Assembly: GCF_040807025.1 (NCBI RefSeq)
Contig: NC_090942.1
Span: 208,838,640-208,902,639, forward strand
DNA: 64,000 bases
From: Struthio camelus
Lineage: Eukaryota; Chordata; Aves; Struthioniformes; Struthionidae
Direction: 5' to 3'
Below, piece by piece: positions 51,101 through 61,063 of the stretch (within the stretch, counting starts at the first letter, position 1; every line of letters begins with the position of its first letter). The translations under genes were made by a program, and so were the position numbers. The notes beneath the pieces were generated by a model that had not been told where the DNA came from, made no database searches, and was given only the letters and a program-made list of their open reading frames with translations.

Positions 51101-53868
51101 ATACCTTTAATATTTTCTTCTTTTGTTTCCGTAATTTTGCCTAAAGCATTTTTAAAAAAAATTGTACTGATGTTTTTGTCTTTTTCTGAAGTACTAGCTG
51201 AGCAAGATGTGCCGGGAATGCCAGCGGAATACCTCTGATTAGGAAATAAGATTACAGATGTTGCAATAGGTTGATAAGAGGTTTGTACAGACGCAGTTCT
51301 TCTTTGTGTGGTCATTTCAGAACTCTGATCTTGTATCAAATCCTGAACTCTATCTCCTGAAACGGCCCAGGTGTTGCTAGGCTTGAATACAGGATTATCA
51401 GTGGATAATGTGCTAGCCATTTCAAAAGACAAATTGTTTTTTCCTTCTTTTATACTTTTCAGAAAAGTAAATGGATTATTTATAGGGCTTTCTTGCTTAT
51501 CAGAGGTAGAGACCTCTGTAGGTTTTTCTTCAGACCTGCAAGAAACAGATGATTCCTCTTCTGAATTGTTTATATGTTCAGCAGGAGTTAGAACGCTATG
51601 TTTAGCTGAAGGGTCATGAATAGGTAAGTTTTTCTGGTTGTTTTGGGAATCTGCATTTCTCAGACAATTATTTAGATGCATATTTTTAGAAGAAGTATTT
51701 TCAGCTGAATAAAGTAAACCACCATTTCGTGTCTGTGATTCTTCTGGATTACACCCAGCACAGGCGCCTTGTGTAGTTGAAGATGATTCACTTGATGTTA
51801 CATAATTTCCATTTTGTTCTCCGGCTTCAAGACTGTCAAGGCTTGACAGGCTTTCAGAACTGGCTACTTTCTTGACTTCTTGATGAAAATTCTGAAATAT
51901 AGACATAAAACAAGACTTAAATTTATTATACATTTTTTTTTCAGTAGTATTTTTTGAGTAGTTTTCATTAATGAGAGCTTAGGCTAAAACAGAATCAATA
52001 TTGCACCTTGTGTTTTTAAGGCTTTGGGTCATAGCAACATGAGTGTTTCCATCAACTCAAATGATATCTGTGCACAACTGCAAAAAAAACTTGTCTAGGG
52101 AACAAGTTCTGAGGAACGTGCTGTATAGTTCAACAAAATCCTAAATTTTATATTAATTCTACAAAATCACAAAGGCACAAGATTTGGGGAGTCTAAAGAG
52201 GACTGTTGTGTTTCAGTCGCCCTATGACACAGGATGGTTCTTCTGCTCTAACATGAAAGGGAGTTTACAAAATGAAGGAGAATCTATGAAAATACAAGTT
52301 TGATATTGGATCTGCCCCAAACTGGAATTTTTGTATAGTACTAGACTGAGTAAGTTTATCTTAATAAAAAGTGGCACGAGTGATTAGGATTTACACCTTG
52401 CCATGGTAAACACGGAAAATATCTCTCAGCTATCATAACTATAATGCCTCGCTCTTTTTTATATTTCAGAAAGAAGAAAACACCATGTGATCTATAAGGC
52501 TAGATCAAGCCTAAAGGTACACAAGAGTTCCATCCACTTCCCCAGCTTCTTTGTGCAACACGAATACAGTGAAGATTAAGAAGGTCAGGCACCACCTGAA
52601 GCAACAGTGTGATGCCTTTAAATGTATATGTATTACACATATTTTCATTGCTAATACTGCTTCACCTAAACACTGAGATGATTGACATGGCTGAAAAATA
52701 CACACTTTTTAAAATGTAGAACTTGAAAACACAGACAAAACATCAGAGAAAACATGCTTTCCCTCTCTCTCCCTCTCTGCTGTTATGTTCACTTCCAGAA
52801 AACAGAGTGGCTAAGTGATTTTAGAATGAATGTTGGAGAATATTCTGGTGAAAAAAATAAGAGAAGCTGCGCTGGGTATATAAAGCAACCCTGAGATTTT
52901 TTTTTGACTAGTTACTTCAAATGGGAAGTGTTTCATGTAGCAAGATCTGTCATGCCAGGTAAGTGATTATATATCCTTTGGCAATTACAACAATATAATT
53001 AAATTTTTGAAAACTTACTAAAGAAGGCATAAAATTAATCCATTCTAATAACACTGTTATAACATAATATTACATCATTTATAGCTGTACAAATATCTAA
53101 AATTGCAGAATAAAATGCTTAGTGAGTCCTGAAAGACTTTTTATGATTAAATTAAATTTTATCTTGCAGCAAATGTTCAGATATTGGTACCGACTTCTAT
53201 TACAGTTATGATCTCAGATAAAGAAACCAAATACAAGAACAAAGAACCAAGTGTAGGCAAAGATTCCTTTAGGGAACATTTTCAAACTAAGGCTACACAA
53301 ATTGGTGTCTTTTTAAAAGAAAAGAATAAATAATGCTCTGTTAGTTATTTATTAACCTTTATATTTAGCTAAATTATATTGTTAACCTCTGCTTGAACCT
53401 AATCAAAGAAGGAAAAGGCATATGCTTGGAGTATTCTATATAAGGCCAAATTTAAGAACTAACTCTGAAATATTCAGACAGGAAAAAACAGTAACAAGAA
53501 GTCATGGGTGTTAAGTCTTATTTCTTGTTTAAACAGGAAATTGTACCTGTTTAACTAAGGATGTGTTTCTAAAATGACTGAGTTAAATAGAGGAAACATT
53601 TTTCTAAAGACTATTGATTTAAAAACTGTTCTGGAGCAGGTTAGTTTGAACCGGTAAATGTGAAGGGTGCAAGGAAAGCTGCAACTTTTAGAAACAACAC
53701 AGTACTACCCACTTTTGTTCCAGGCTGAAAACAGTCTTGGTCCTTCGTTACATATAACTTTGCTCCTTTTGTAAAATAAAATCTCTTGGAGACTAAATCA
53801 GCTGATGCAACCTTGAGAAAATAAGTTAGGAACTAAGATAAATAAAGATGGATTATTGACTTATACTC

Positions 53869-53901
<33 letters not shown>

Positions 53902-56303
53902 TATTAATACTCTGCTTAACTCTCTAAAGAAGCTGTGGAGATCTAGGATTATTATAGAAAAGCTTTTTTATTTCCTGGAAGCTATGTCTACCTGCACTCC
54001 TACCAACACCACATTTTTTTCTACGCTAACTCCTAGGTCCTGACTCTTAGGACCCCTATTCCAGATGCTAGTGTTCTTCCACACACTAATTAAGGCATTC
54101 AGCTCCAAAAGCTGAATTTCTAATGCTAATTATTAAATGTTATTTAAATTATCAAATCATTAAATGCTGCAGCCTGAGCATCACAACGTATAAGTGTTTC
54201 TAGCCCGTTAATAAATAAATTTTCTTAAAGCAGGCATCATCTACTCTGCATTTAAGAGACGGGGTCATAAAAAATAGAAAGGGACTGCATAATCGAAAAT
54301 TGTCATAAAGCAAAAACACGGAGGAAGATTAAGCATGCGCATGCAGTATTAATTCTGGAGCTTCTTAACTTTGAATTAATTAATAATCATTTCAATGTTA
54401 TCTGTAAAATGCAATGATATAATTTAATTAGCAAATTCGTAGTTATTTACTAATCTCTTGTTACATTCAATGCCATTTTGGTTATTCCAAAAAGGAAGAA
54501 GAGAGATCAAGTAAAAAAATTATCCATTTACATTTTTTTGTAATTTGCAGATTGTAGGAGAAAGTCAAGGTAATGATGTTTTAAAAAATATTTTGTAGAA
54601 AAATCTAATTCCAGACAATAATTCACAGACAGAAATCAAAGGGGAATAACTCTGAGATTTTTTTCCATTTTAAGGCAAAGAAATAATCCTCTCTCTCAGC
54701 AATGGCTAAGGTCTTAATAGGGAGACTTAAAGCTCTGAAATGATCCTTTTTGGAAAATCTTTCCAACAAAGTCTGATTGATGGGGAAAGAATAACTGATG
54801 AAGGAAAGTATTTCTTCATCTTCTAGAAAACTCAGAATCTGCCTTCCTGCATTATTCTGATTCAGATTTTGATGTAAAATACATAAATAAGATAATAAAA
54901 GCATTAGGGTTTACAGATTTGAATGAACTTAAGCTGTAGTATTAAGAAGTAATTGATTGATATTATTTGACCAGCACACACCTCTTAAAAGTCTCACACC
55001 CATACAGAGTGTTAATATAATCTTTAGAATAATTGTTAGTTCAGATAAGGGATTATCCTAACTGGTCTATCTGACATGCTAAAAAATTAATACATTATTT
55101 TGCTTTCTAAAGAGCACTAATTTTTTTTTTTCAACAACGTAAATATATCACAGTTTTTCAAAAGATCTTGTGCACTACAAAGCAGCAGCAAAGGCAGAAA
55201 GCCAGAAAGTGTGGTTCAACGATTTACACGAGGAAAACCTAAAAGTCCATTATAGAAATATTTTTAATATTTTATTTATTTATACCTCTTTAGAAATAAG
55301 CTTTAGTGAGAGTTACACATAATTGTCAACATTCTCTTCATGTTTCATTAATCTAATCACACATTTTGCAAAAATTTAGTGACTCTTACATTATCTGCGT
55401 TACAAAGTTCATTTTTTCAAATTAGATATTTTTCAAGACACTTATACCACTTAAGAACTTTGGATAACATGAATTATAGGAACATGTACAAGATTTCTAC
55501 CGATACCTTGCCTAAAATAGCCTATTGAATTTAAAAGGTGATTTTTTTTTTCTTGCTACTGTTTAATACACCATAATTCTTTGAGTTGCTTGTTACAAGG
55601 TCTTTCAGTAACCCGACTCTGCTTATTCCCATCCTCGGAATCCTGGGTGCCTGGTTTAATGCTCCATCTCCCAAATGGCGAGCCATACCTCCTTAAGGAG
55701 AGATGCCAATATTAGGCATGAACTGCACAGCAAAGCTCAAGCTACTAAGTCCTACAGCAGTGCTGCTGGGGATTTATAAGAATTAATATAGCACAAAACT
55801 GAAAGAAGTTGCCAAGTTTCTGCGCTCCCTAGCCACCACTAGCCTAACAAGACAGAAGAGGCATACTTGAAGAAAAAAAAACAAAGGAGTTAAATTCTGT
55901 TTCGCTTTCAACTCCACATAAAGAGGTTCATTTAAAAAATAAAAAATGAATTCTGCTATCTTGGAAAGGGCAGAATTACTCAGGACAGTGATACTTTAAT
56001 TTTCATAAGAAAGCTTCCACTAAGACATTAGTATAAACTCTTTCTGACAATATCAGATGCTCATAGTATAATATAGAATACTGGCAGATCAGCACGCACA
56101 AAGCATTTTTTATCTTCCACTCCCTTCCTGCAAGTGAACATTCTATTACCTTAACTGCAGCAAATTAAAAATCAAATACTGTTATTTTTTCCTCTATTCC
56201 TCTCCTTTAGCTACATTTCTGAACCTTTTACTCTGTTCCAGTGTAACAAACCACTTCAAAGAGTTCAAAGTACGGTAAAAATAATTTAGTGCACAGATGC
56301 ATG

Positions 56304-56337
<34 letters not shown>

Positions 56338-59300
56338 GATATATATGTGTGTGTGTTATGTGTACATATATATGAATATAGAAACAAAAAAAGGAGTCAT
56401 GGCCTATCACGTGCGGCAGTTCTAACGAAAAAGTATACACTTCTAAAGGAGGAACAGGTATTTATTAGATTACAGTTCTTGCTTCTGTGGTTTGTCAGAT
56501 ATGTTATATGTAAAGCAATCCTAACTTACCCCCAAGCAAAGCATTTATTAATGTATTTACCCATCTTGAAATAAGTTCCTTTGTACTGAAAATGCCGTTT
56601 CACTTCAACCCTACATTATCATCTGTTAAAGCAAGGCTATGAATTGAGGCAAGATGTTCTTCAAATAACTAAACATCCAGATTGTCAAATACTGATACGA
56701 AGCTAGTAATGTCATTTTCTACAGCACAGGCTTAGAATATACCATGATTCCACTTAAATAAGACTACACTTAAGAATACACAATACAAAATAAATTATTC
56801 TGCATTTCAATGTAAATTAGTAACCTATACTGCAAACGTGAAGTTGCTTCAACATAGTTGAATAGCAAAATAATCTGGAAGACATTGGCATGCTGCAATA
56901 TTGGTTGAAAGCCAGTAAGAACTGGAGGCTATCATCTTTCTAAAAGGATAAGGAGCAGGGAAATCACTCCAGTGTCATGTGATTCAAGTGATCAACACAG
57001 GATATGTTAACATGCACAATTAAAAGTCAAAGCTGGCCAACACTTTTTGATCTAAGGGGACCACAGAAACCTATTTGAGGTCTTTGAACGGTACTCTTCA
57101 AAATCAAATGTGACTTCAATTCAAATCCCATTTTGAACTAACCTCCCTTAATCCTCCATTTAAGAATCTGTTTTCCCATTAGCTAGCCCTGGACGTTCTA
57201 CAATTACTTGAGAAAGAAGATTTTATACACGGGTCACTCACTTTTTCCTGTTCTTCTTGTCTATATAAGAGTAAGAACGATCAAATATACATTGCAGAAG
57301 TAACTCTTGTTTAACTCATTTCAATAATAATACAAATGCACTTGAAAATGAATTCAGTTTTTCCATCAGTTACCTAAAGCAATTCAATTTCATAGACACA
57401 GCTGAACCTCAAAAGTACAGTAACCCAAACAGCTAAGGGTCACACAGGCCAACTCATTCACGCAACTAAGGCTACGTCTACACTTACGTGTTTGCGGCAT
57501 CCTGCCACTTTCTTTAACTATTTAATAAAAATATACATATTCTTTATTACTTCCTAGTCACTTATTCCAAATATGTAACATACAGAAATACATATACATT
57601 ACAATAGGATACAAAATTTTATTGTATTAGAGATAAGAGAAAAATATCTCTCTGGCCTCATGGTTTGGGTTGCAGTTTCTGAGAAATGATGCTTGTGTTC
57701 CAGCCCTCCTTTATAAATACTGGAGTATTTTATGCCAAGTGGAACAGTATCCACGGAAAGACCAATACCGAGTACATCAATGGCTGCACAATATGCTTGA
57801 GAAAAGGACAGCCAAGTTTAAATTCCTGCTTCAGCTCAGTCAGAGAAAGGATTTCAATTCAGATTTCACAGACTCCACTTGAAAGCCCTAATTACGGTTT
57901 TATAAAGGAAGGAAAAGAAAAATATGATCTCCATGTTGTAACCTATAACTATTTTATCTTGTAAATTAGCTCCTCCTTCCAAATATTTTGTTTAAAAACA
58001 TTTTACCTCTATCTTTTGGCTTAAGTTAATCAAACAGTCTAATTAGCCATAATTTACTTTGCTGGAAGAGCACAAAGAATTGGACTGGCCAAAAAATGTT
58101 TTCTGTGCCCACCAAATTAAAGAGGTGACGAGAAGAAAAAGACAATGTACGAATAATATTATTCCTTGACACAGTTGAGCCATTTTAATGGAAATTTTCT
58201 AAATTATTTAGTGCAATGCAGGTGCCAGAAGTGGAGAATTTCAACCCAAACAGTTAACATTTGGAAAAAAGATATGCAATTGAAAATAAAGTCTTTTGGT
58301 GAAAAGCTGTTCAGCTACAGACAGTGCTATCAGCTCCACCTTAAAGATTTTTTTTATGCCTACATTAAAATTGGAAAAGGACTGTGCAGCAAAACCTGTG
58401 CTTCTGAATGAAGTTAACAACACTACGATCTTCAAAATGGAGCATATTTATGGACATATAACAAATGATGATTTGATGCACCACTGAATTTGGTTTGATG
58501 GCTCAAACCTAACTGTCACACAAAATAAAAATCTATCACTAAGTATTTTAAGCACAAGAATTTCGGAAAATGGTAGAAGGGTCACTAAAAGCCTTGACTT
58601 ACTGCTGAAACTATACAAATCGTTAGAGATGGAAAGCAGGAAATACAGCAGATCTAGTGGTAAGGGTCTACATAGAACTTTATTGCCCTGTAGGAAAGAA
58701 AAGAATTTTAGGAATCTTTATAATCCTGTTGGGCCTGTAAAAACAGAAACAAAGAGAGGTCAGTCAAAGGATCTCAATGGATGGTTAGACTGCAAAGCAT
58801 ACGCACAGAAAAACAGTTTGACGTTACTTTCAGAAAGACGAGAGCTGTTGAAATGATGGACAACAGACAATAACAGGACTATTGAAGCCCATCCATGTCA
58901 GTAACATTAGTAAGTGTATTACACTGATTCACATCACTAAAAGTCACAAAGCATATACACATCAGCACAATCCAAGTATTAAATCTTGAAACTCAGACCT
59001 CAGAACAACGACAATAGCTTTCCTAATGATAATTTTTCTAATTCGGGTCCAAAGCATGTTATTTCAAGAACAAAACTCCAAATGTTTCAAGTATAAATAT
59101 TTATAATTTGAAACTATTTATCAGAGGGAAGAAGCTGAGCAACCCCTAGTGGTAGCAGAAAAATAAATTCTAGGAAAAAAAGGCAGAACATTTTTACCAA
59201 ACCCAAAGCATTTTCAGAATTTCATTAAAACTTGTAAACATAAATTCCTGTATTATATGTAGTATCCATAAATGATTATTTACAACACTTAGAGGAAAAA

Positions 59301-61063
59301 TATAAGGAAAAAGTTATATATAATTCAAGGCCATTTTTCTATAGAATTCAAATAGAACGTGATGATTTTGTTTGATGAAATACAGTCTTATGGTATACTA
59401 AGATTTTTTAAAAAACTTTTTATAATCAAAGATGATTGATTCAAAGAGATTGCTTCCCCCCCCCCCCCCCAATTCTACTTGGCTACTGCTTCCTTGAGGG
59501 AAGGAGTTGCAAACACTATACCAACCAAATGCACAATCTGGTATTTAAAAAAAAAAAAAGTGTAGAACTTTCTACATTTTTTTTGAAAGTGGCTATAATT
59601 CAGTTTTATAAGCATCAGCTGTCTTCTCTGAGTGGACATTCCCTCCTTCTTCTTTTAGGCTTGGAAATAAGAATGAATACAAACCAACACACTTGCCAGA
59701 ACAAACTGTACTTTCAGTCTCCTCAACATTCATGAAACTTATTCCAGTGAAATGAGATTTTCTCTATTATCGAGAATTCTAGAGATTCCCATGAATACCC
59801 ATTTGAACAAAGCAGGTACAAAGACAGAGATAAATATGTCTGAAGGCATCAATATGTATATCAAAGAACTCAAAATATGATATGTGACTGCATATAATCC
59901 TTCAGAAGTTATCTGTGCAGGTATATTAAGAGGTAAAGCCTTTGCTCTTTTGCCACTAAGGATCCCATAGCTCTAGGTGTCACCAACATAAAGGTGCTTC
60001 ATTGTGCCAAGGTCATTTCAGACACCAACAGTCCAGTGGGATAGTATTTTAGAAATATGAGAGTTAGTTCAAAACTATGTCCTCTTGTTTGCAAAAAAAA
60101 AAAAAAATTAAATACATATTTCCAATATCAAAGACAACATTGACTGACCTAAAGTCACACACTTAAAAGTACAGTTTAAAGAAATTACTTAGGAGCTCAG
60201 TTCTCGACTTTCATTGAGTTTCTAAGGTGAATTTTGAAACCAATTTGGATCCAGAAGTTAGTTTAAGCCCAAAGTTAAGGAGTACTCCAGGGTTGTTACT
60301 GGAACACTTGCATCTATTCCAAAGATGACAAAAAGGATACAGAATCTCATGAAACTTGAAGTCAATGCCTAAGAAATTACCACACATCAGAACTAAAACG
60401 ACCTACTATAATTGTAGTTTTACAATATTTTGTGCTGCTTTGTAGCATTATAAATATTTTGTGCTGCATTGTACAATCAGTGAAACAGAAACTTAAGTGT
60501 GAACTGCAAGTAGCCAATTTAAGTTTAGAGCTAGCACAAGACTCCTGTGATAGACTTAACGGCCAGCTACAGCCCAGAATTTGGACACACAAATTTTTGG
60601 TTTACAGAAAGAAAGACAACATGACAGGTATCTTTGTGGAATTTGGGACATTCTATGCTGGAAATGGCCCTAAATTGTAAAGATTTCTGATTTCTAATTG
60701 AAACAGTTTTATAAGCTATACTCTAAATGATCTATTGGTAGGGCATACGCAGTGTGCCCTCAGATGCTGTTTAACTGATAAAGCGTGCCTAATGGACTCT
60801 TCATTTTTATCGTACTCAAGAAACTTTCTATTGCATTTAAGAATCGTTATGAATCAAATGAAAATATCATACCTCCAAGCTGCTGAGATGCTGTTTTTCA
60901 AGGAGTTGTTGTATTTCATTCAGATTTTTTTGGAAGAGAAGCTGATTACAATCCATGTTTGTTCTACTGCTCTCCTGTATCATTTTATCACAGCCAACCA
61001 TCGCTGAAATTTGCTTCTGATGGAAATAACTGTTTCTAGATGCTGATGAGGATGAAGTGTCAT
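42157..61063 (-). CDS. CEP126: CEP126 (KIAA1377) gene, central and 3' exons; 5' end outside window
   Basis: CEP126 is a centrosomal/basal-body protein that binds microtubules, helps recruit dynactin and supports spindle organisation and primary cilium formation (known biology). Eight exons join in phase: 60,873-61,063; 49,761-51,891; 47,492-47,506 (microexon); 46,839-46,963; 46,449-46,515; 45,743-45,952; 42,421-42,485; 42,157-42,195, about 2.84 kb or 947 codons with the stop. Landmarks shared with the human protein as remembered: QQLLEKQHLSSLE, SESLSSLDSLEA, ILKKESKYEH, LRWFD, RRAFLERRRQ, AEDEIL, LSVEEQKIFQSLDHLNQRL and SVLQII. The human protein is about 1,117 residues, so the N-terminal coiled-coil exons lie right of the window. 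Between landmarks the large exon is poorly conserved and rich in Ser, Asn and Lys, as expected for this largely disordered protein. Confidence 0.95.
42421..42485 (-). CDS. CEP126: CEP126 penultimate exon
   Basis: 65 nt, acceptor GCTATTTTTAG|AT, donor CCTTTG|GTAAGA. It reads (N)VQEAITRNTSISSVLQIIAP then L, aligning with human IQESICKNPSIKNTLQIIPL (remembered). Phase 1 in, phase 0 out. Confidence 0.93.
43480..45480 (+). mobile_element. Decayed CR1/L3-like LINE body (ORF2), antisense to CEP126
   Basis: Degenerate text follows the order of CR1/L3 ORF2: a linker region near 43,990-44,060 (cttctccacattcttcacc); a reverse-transcriptase part at about 44,380-44,560 (accagtcacttcaactgaa, agtactggaacgtataatca, tgccaagaacaaactgca); the segment equivalent to the 'F.DD..L' active-site region at 44,910-44,995 (attcagtatttgcattaatg, gcagacactaccaagcttga); and the C-terminal part at 45,095-45,180 (gtgtccagttctgggcatgg, ctggagagagtccagagaat). 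It is riddled with stops and deletions, so it is ancient. Limits are approximate. Confidence 0.82.
44102..44147 (-). mobile_element. Short CR1 3' tail fragment
   Basis: aatcacagaatagtttgggt followed by agaagggactgctggaggtcatc is the reverse complement of a CR1 3' terminus, diverged from the copy at 18.4 kb. Only about 46 bp remain. It interrupts the plus-strand LINE body, so it probably inserted later. Confidence 0.75.
45743..45952 (-). CDS. CEP126: CEP126 exon with conserved C-terminal helix
   Basis: 210 nt, acceptor AATCTCTTCAG|TTTCAG, donor CTACAAA|GTGAGT. It reads (V)SESTVQFLMAEQLAGTSR and AEDEIL ... LSVEEQKIFQSLDHLNQRLQ, aligning with human VSDSTSEFLMAENL ... LSAEEQKILESLNDLSERL (remembered). 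An AG six bases inside the exon start would also keep an AG acceptor, but would remove the aligned V-S-E/D residues. Without splicing, the frame would run past the donor to a stop at 45,723, which I take as read-through. Confidence 0.95.
45953..46448 (-). other. CEP126 intron, about 0.5 kb
   Basis: AT-rich, with nothing recognised beyond the splice sites. Confidence 0.85.
46449..46515 (-). CDS. CEP126: CEP126 short exon (67 nt)
   Basis: Acceptor TATTCTGTCCAG|CTG, donor GATGAAG|GTACAG. It reads LSPVQSAFEPAQNMNNTYES then DE plus one base. The position and the pattern S.(S/F)EP.Q correspond to human LLSSSEPKQTTRGTSYIEE (remembered). Phase 0 in, phase 1 out. Confidence 0.9.
46516..46838 (-). other. 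CEP126 intron, about 0.3 kb
   Basis: AT-rich and otherwise featureless. Confidence 0.85.
46839..46963 (-). CDS. CEP126: CEP126 basic-helix exon (125 nt)
   Basis: Acceptor CATCTCATTTAAG|GT, donor ACACAG|GTAAAT. It reads (G)IVPVTRQNYGFDSCENKRRA and then FLERRRQIVAS..., a strongly basic segment aligning with human TKRRNILEQKRQN (remembered). Phase 1 in, phase 0 out. Confidence 0.92.
46964..47491 (-). other. CEP126 intron between microexon and basic-helix exon
   Basis: 528 bp, AT-rich, no other feature seen. Inclusion of the microexon depends on its splice sites being used. Confidence 0.7.
47492..47506 (-). CDS. CEP126: Putative 15-nt in-frame microexon of CEP126
   Basis: GTGATATTCAGCACG is framed by a strong polypyrimidine acceptor (TTTTCTTTCCCTTTCAG) and a consensus donor (GTGAGT). 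The preceding exon ends with one base and the next begins with two, so the 15 nt insert exactly five residues (G-D-I-Q-H-G instead of G). The human sequence I remember lacks these residues, so this may be an alternative or lineage-specific exon. Confidence 0.65.
47507..49760 (-). other. CEP126 intron downstream of the large exon
   Basis: 2.25 kb, AT-rich. No repeat family or coding signal recognised; short open frames on both strands lack splice context. Confidence 0.8.
49761..51891 (-). CDS. CEP126: CEP126 large central exon (2,131 nt)
   Basis: 710 codons open without interruption. Acceptor TGTCTATATTTCAG|AAT (at 51,891), donor GCTACTG|GTAAGA. The frame stays open upstream of the acceptor to an ATG at 51,933, but the 14 residues before the acceptor do not fit the family, while NFHQEV directly after it aligns with human KFCDEV (remembered). 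It starts NFHQEVKKVASSESLSSLDS. Mid-exon islands ILKKESKYEHSHFKALDMNG, LRDSLELAKIKKKNAEN and LRWFDQ match human, with low-complexity Ser/Asn-rich sequence between. Phase 0 in, phase 1 out. Confidence 0.97.
53870..53905. repeat. (TTA)n trinucleotide microsatellite
   Basis: About twelve tta units, nearly pure, in the large CEP126 intron. Confidence 0.95.
56302..56376. repeat. (TA)n(TG)n compound microsatellite
   Basis: A long pure (TA)n run, then TATG/TG units and a second short TA run. The open frames over it on both strands are artefacts of low complexity. Confidence 0.95.
59456..59470. repeat. Poly-C homopolymer (15 nt)
   Basis: Uninterrupted C run; G15 in the CEP126 transcript strand. Confidence 0.9.
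60425..60473. repeat. Two-copy 29-bp-period duplication
   Basis: atattttgtgctgctttgta and atattttgtgctgcattgta lie 29 bp apart, differing at one base. A recent-looking local duplication in the intron, about 400 bp downstream (in transcript direction) of the 60.9-61.06 kb exon. Confidence 0.85.
60873..61063 (-). CDS. CEP126: CEP126 exon upstream of the large exon
   Basis: Ends NLNEIQQLLEKQHLSSLE then donor GAG|GTATGA; human reads KLEETQKLLEDQHLSNLQ at this point (remembered). It also contains SRNSYFHQKQIS, aligning with human SKNDHKHQKQLL. The acceptor is uncertain: CCACAG|AT (start 61,063, used here) or CATCAAG|AA (start 61,071); both leave the same frame and phase 0 at the donor. This is the most 5' exon that can be placed. 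Confidence 0.9.

Larger units (their letters stand above)
51892..60872 (-). other. CEP126 large intron (9 kb)
   Basis: No exon could be placed here: the flanking exons already join in phase and align with adjacent residues of the human protein. It contains microsatellites at 53,870, 56,302 and 59,456 and a 29-bp duplication at 60,425-60,473. A minus-strand frame at 54,623-54,904 and another open stretch around 53,650-53,815 show no recognisable protein. Confidence 0.8.

Noticed and set aside
53650..53815. Open minus-strand stretch after an AG acceptor-like site, protein-like at first reading.
   Set aside because: No good donor and no similarity to CEP126 at the place where it would have to fit.
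54623..54904. 93-codon minus-strand frame inside the large CEP126 intron.
   Set aside because: No splice sites, no recognisable motif, and flanking exons join without it.
57241..57285. Minus-strand ACAAGAAGAACAGGAAAAA between an AG and GTGAGT, resembling the glutamate/lysine coiled coil of CEP126.
   Set aside because: It lies downstream of an exon that already joins directly to the large exon, so the order would be wrong; low-complexity coincidence.
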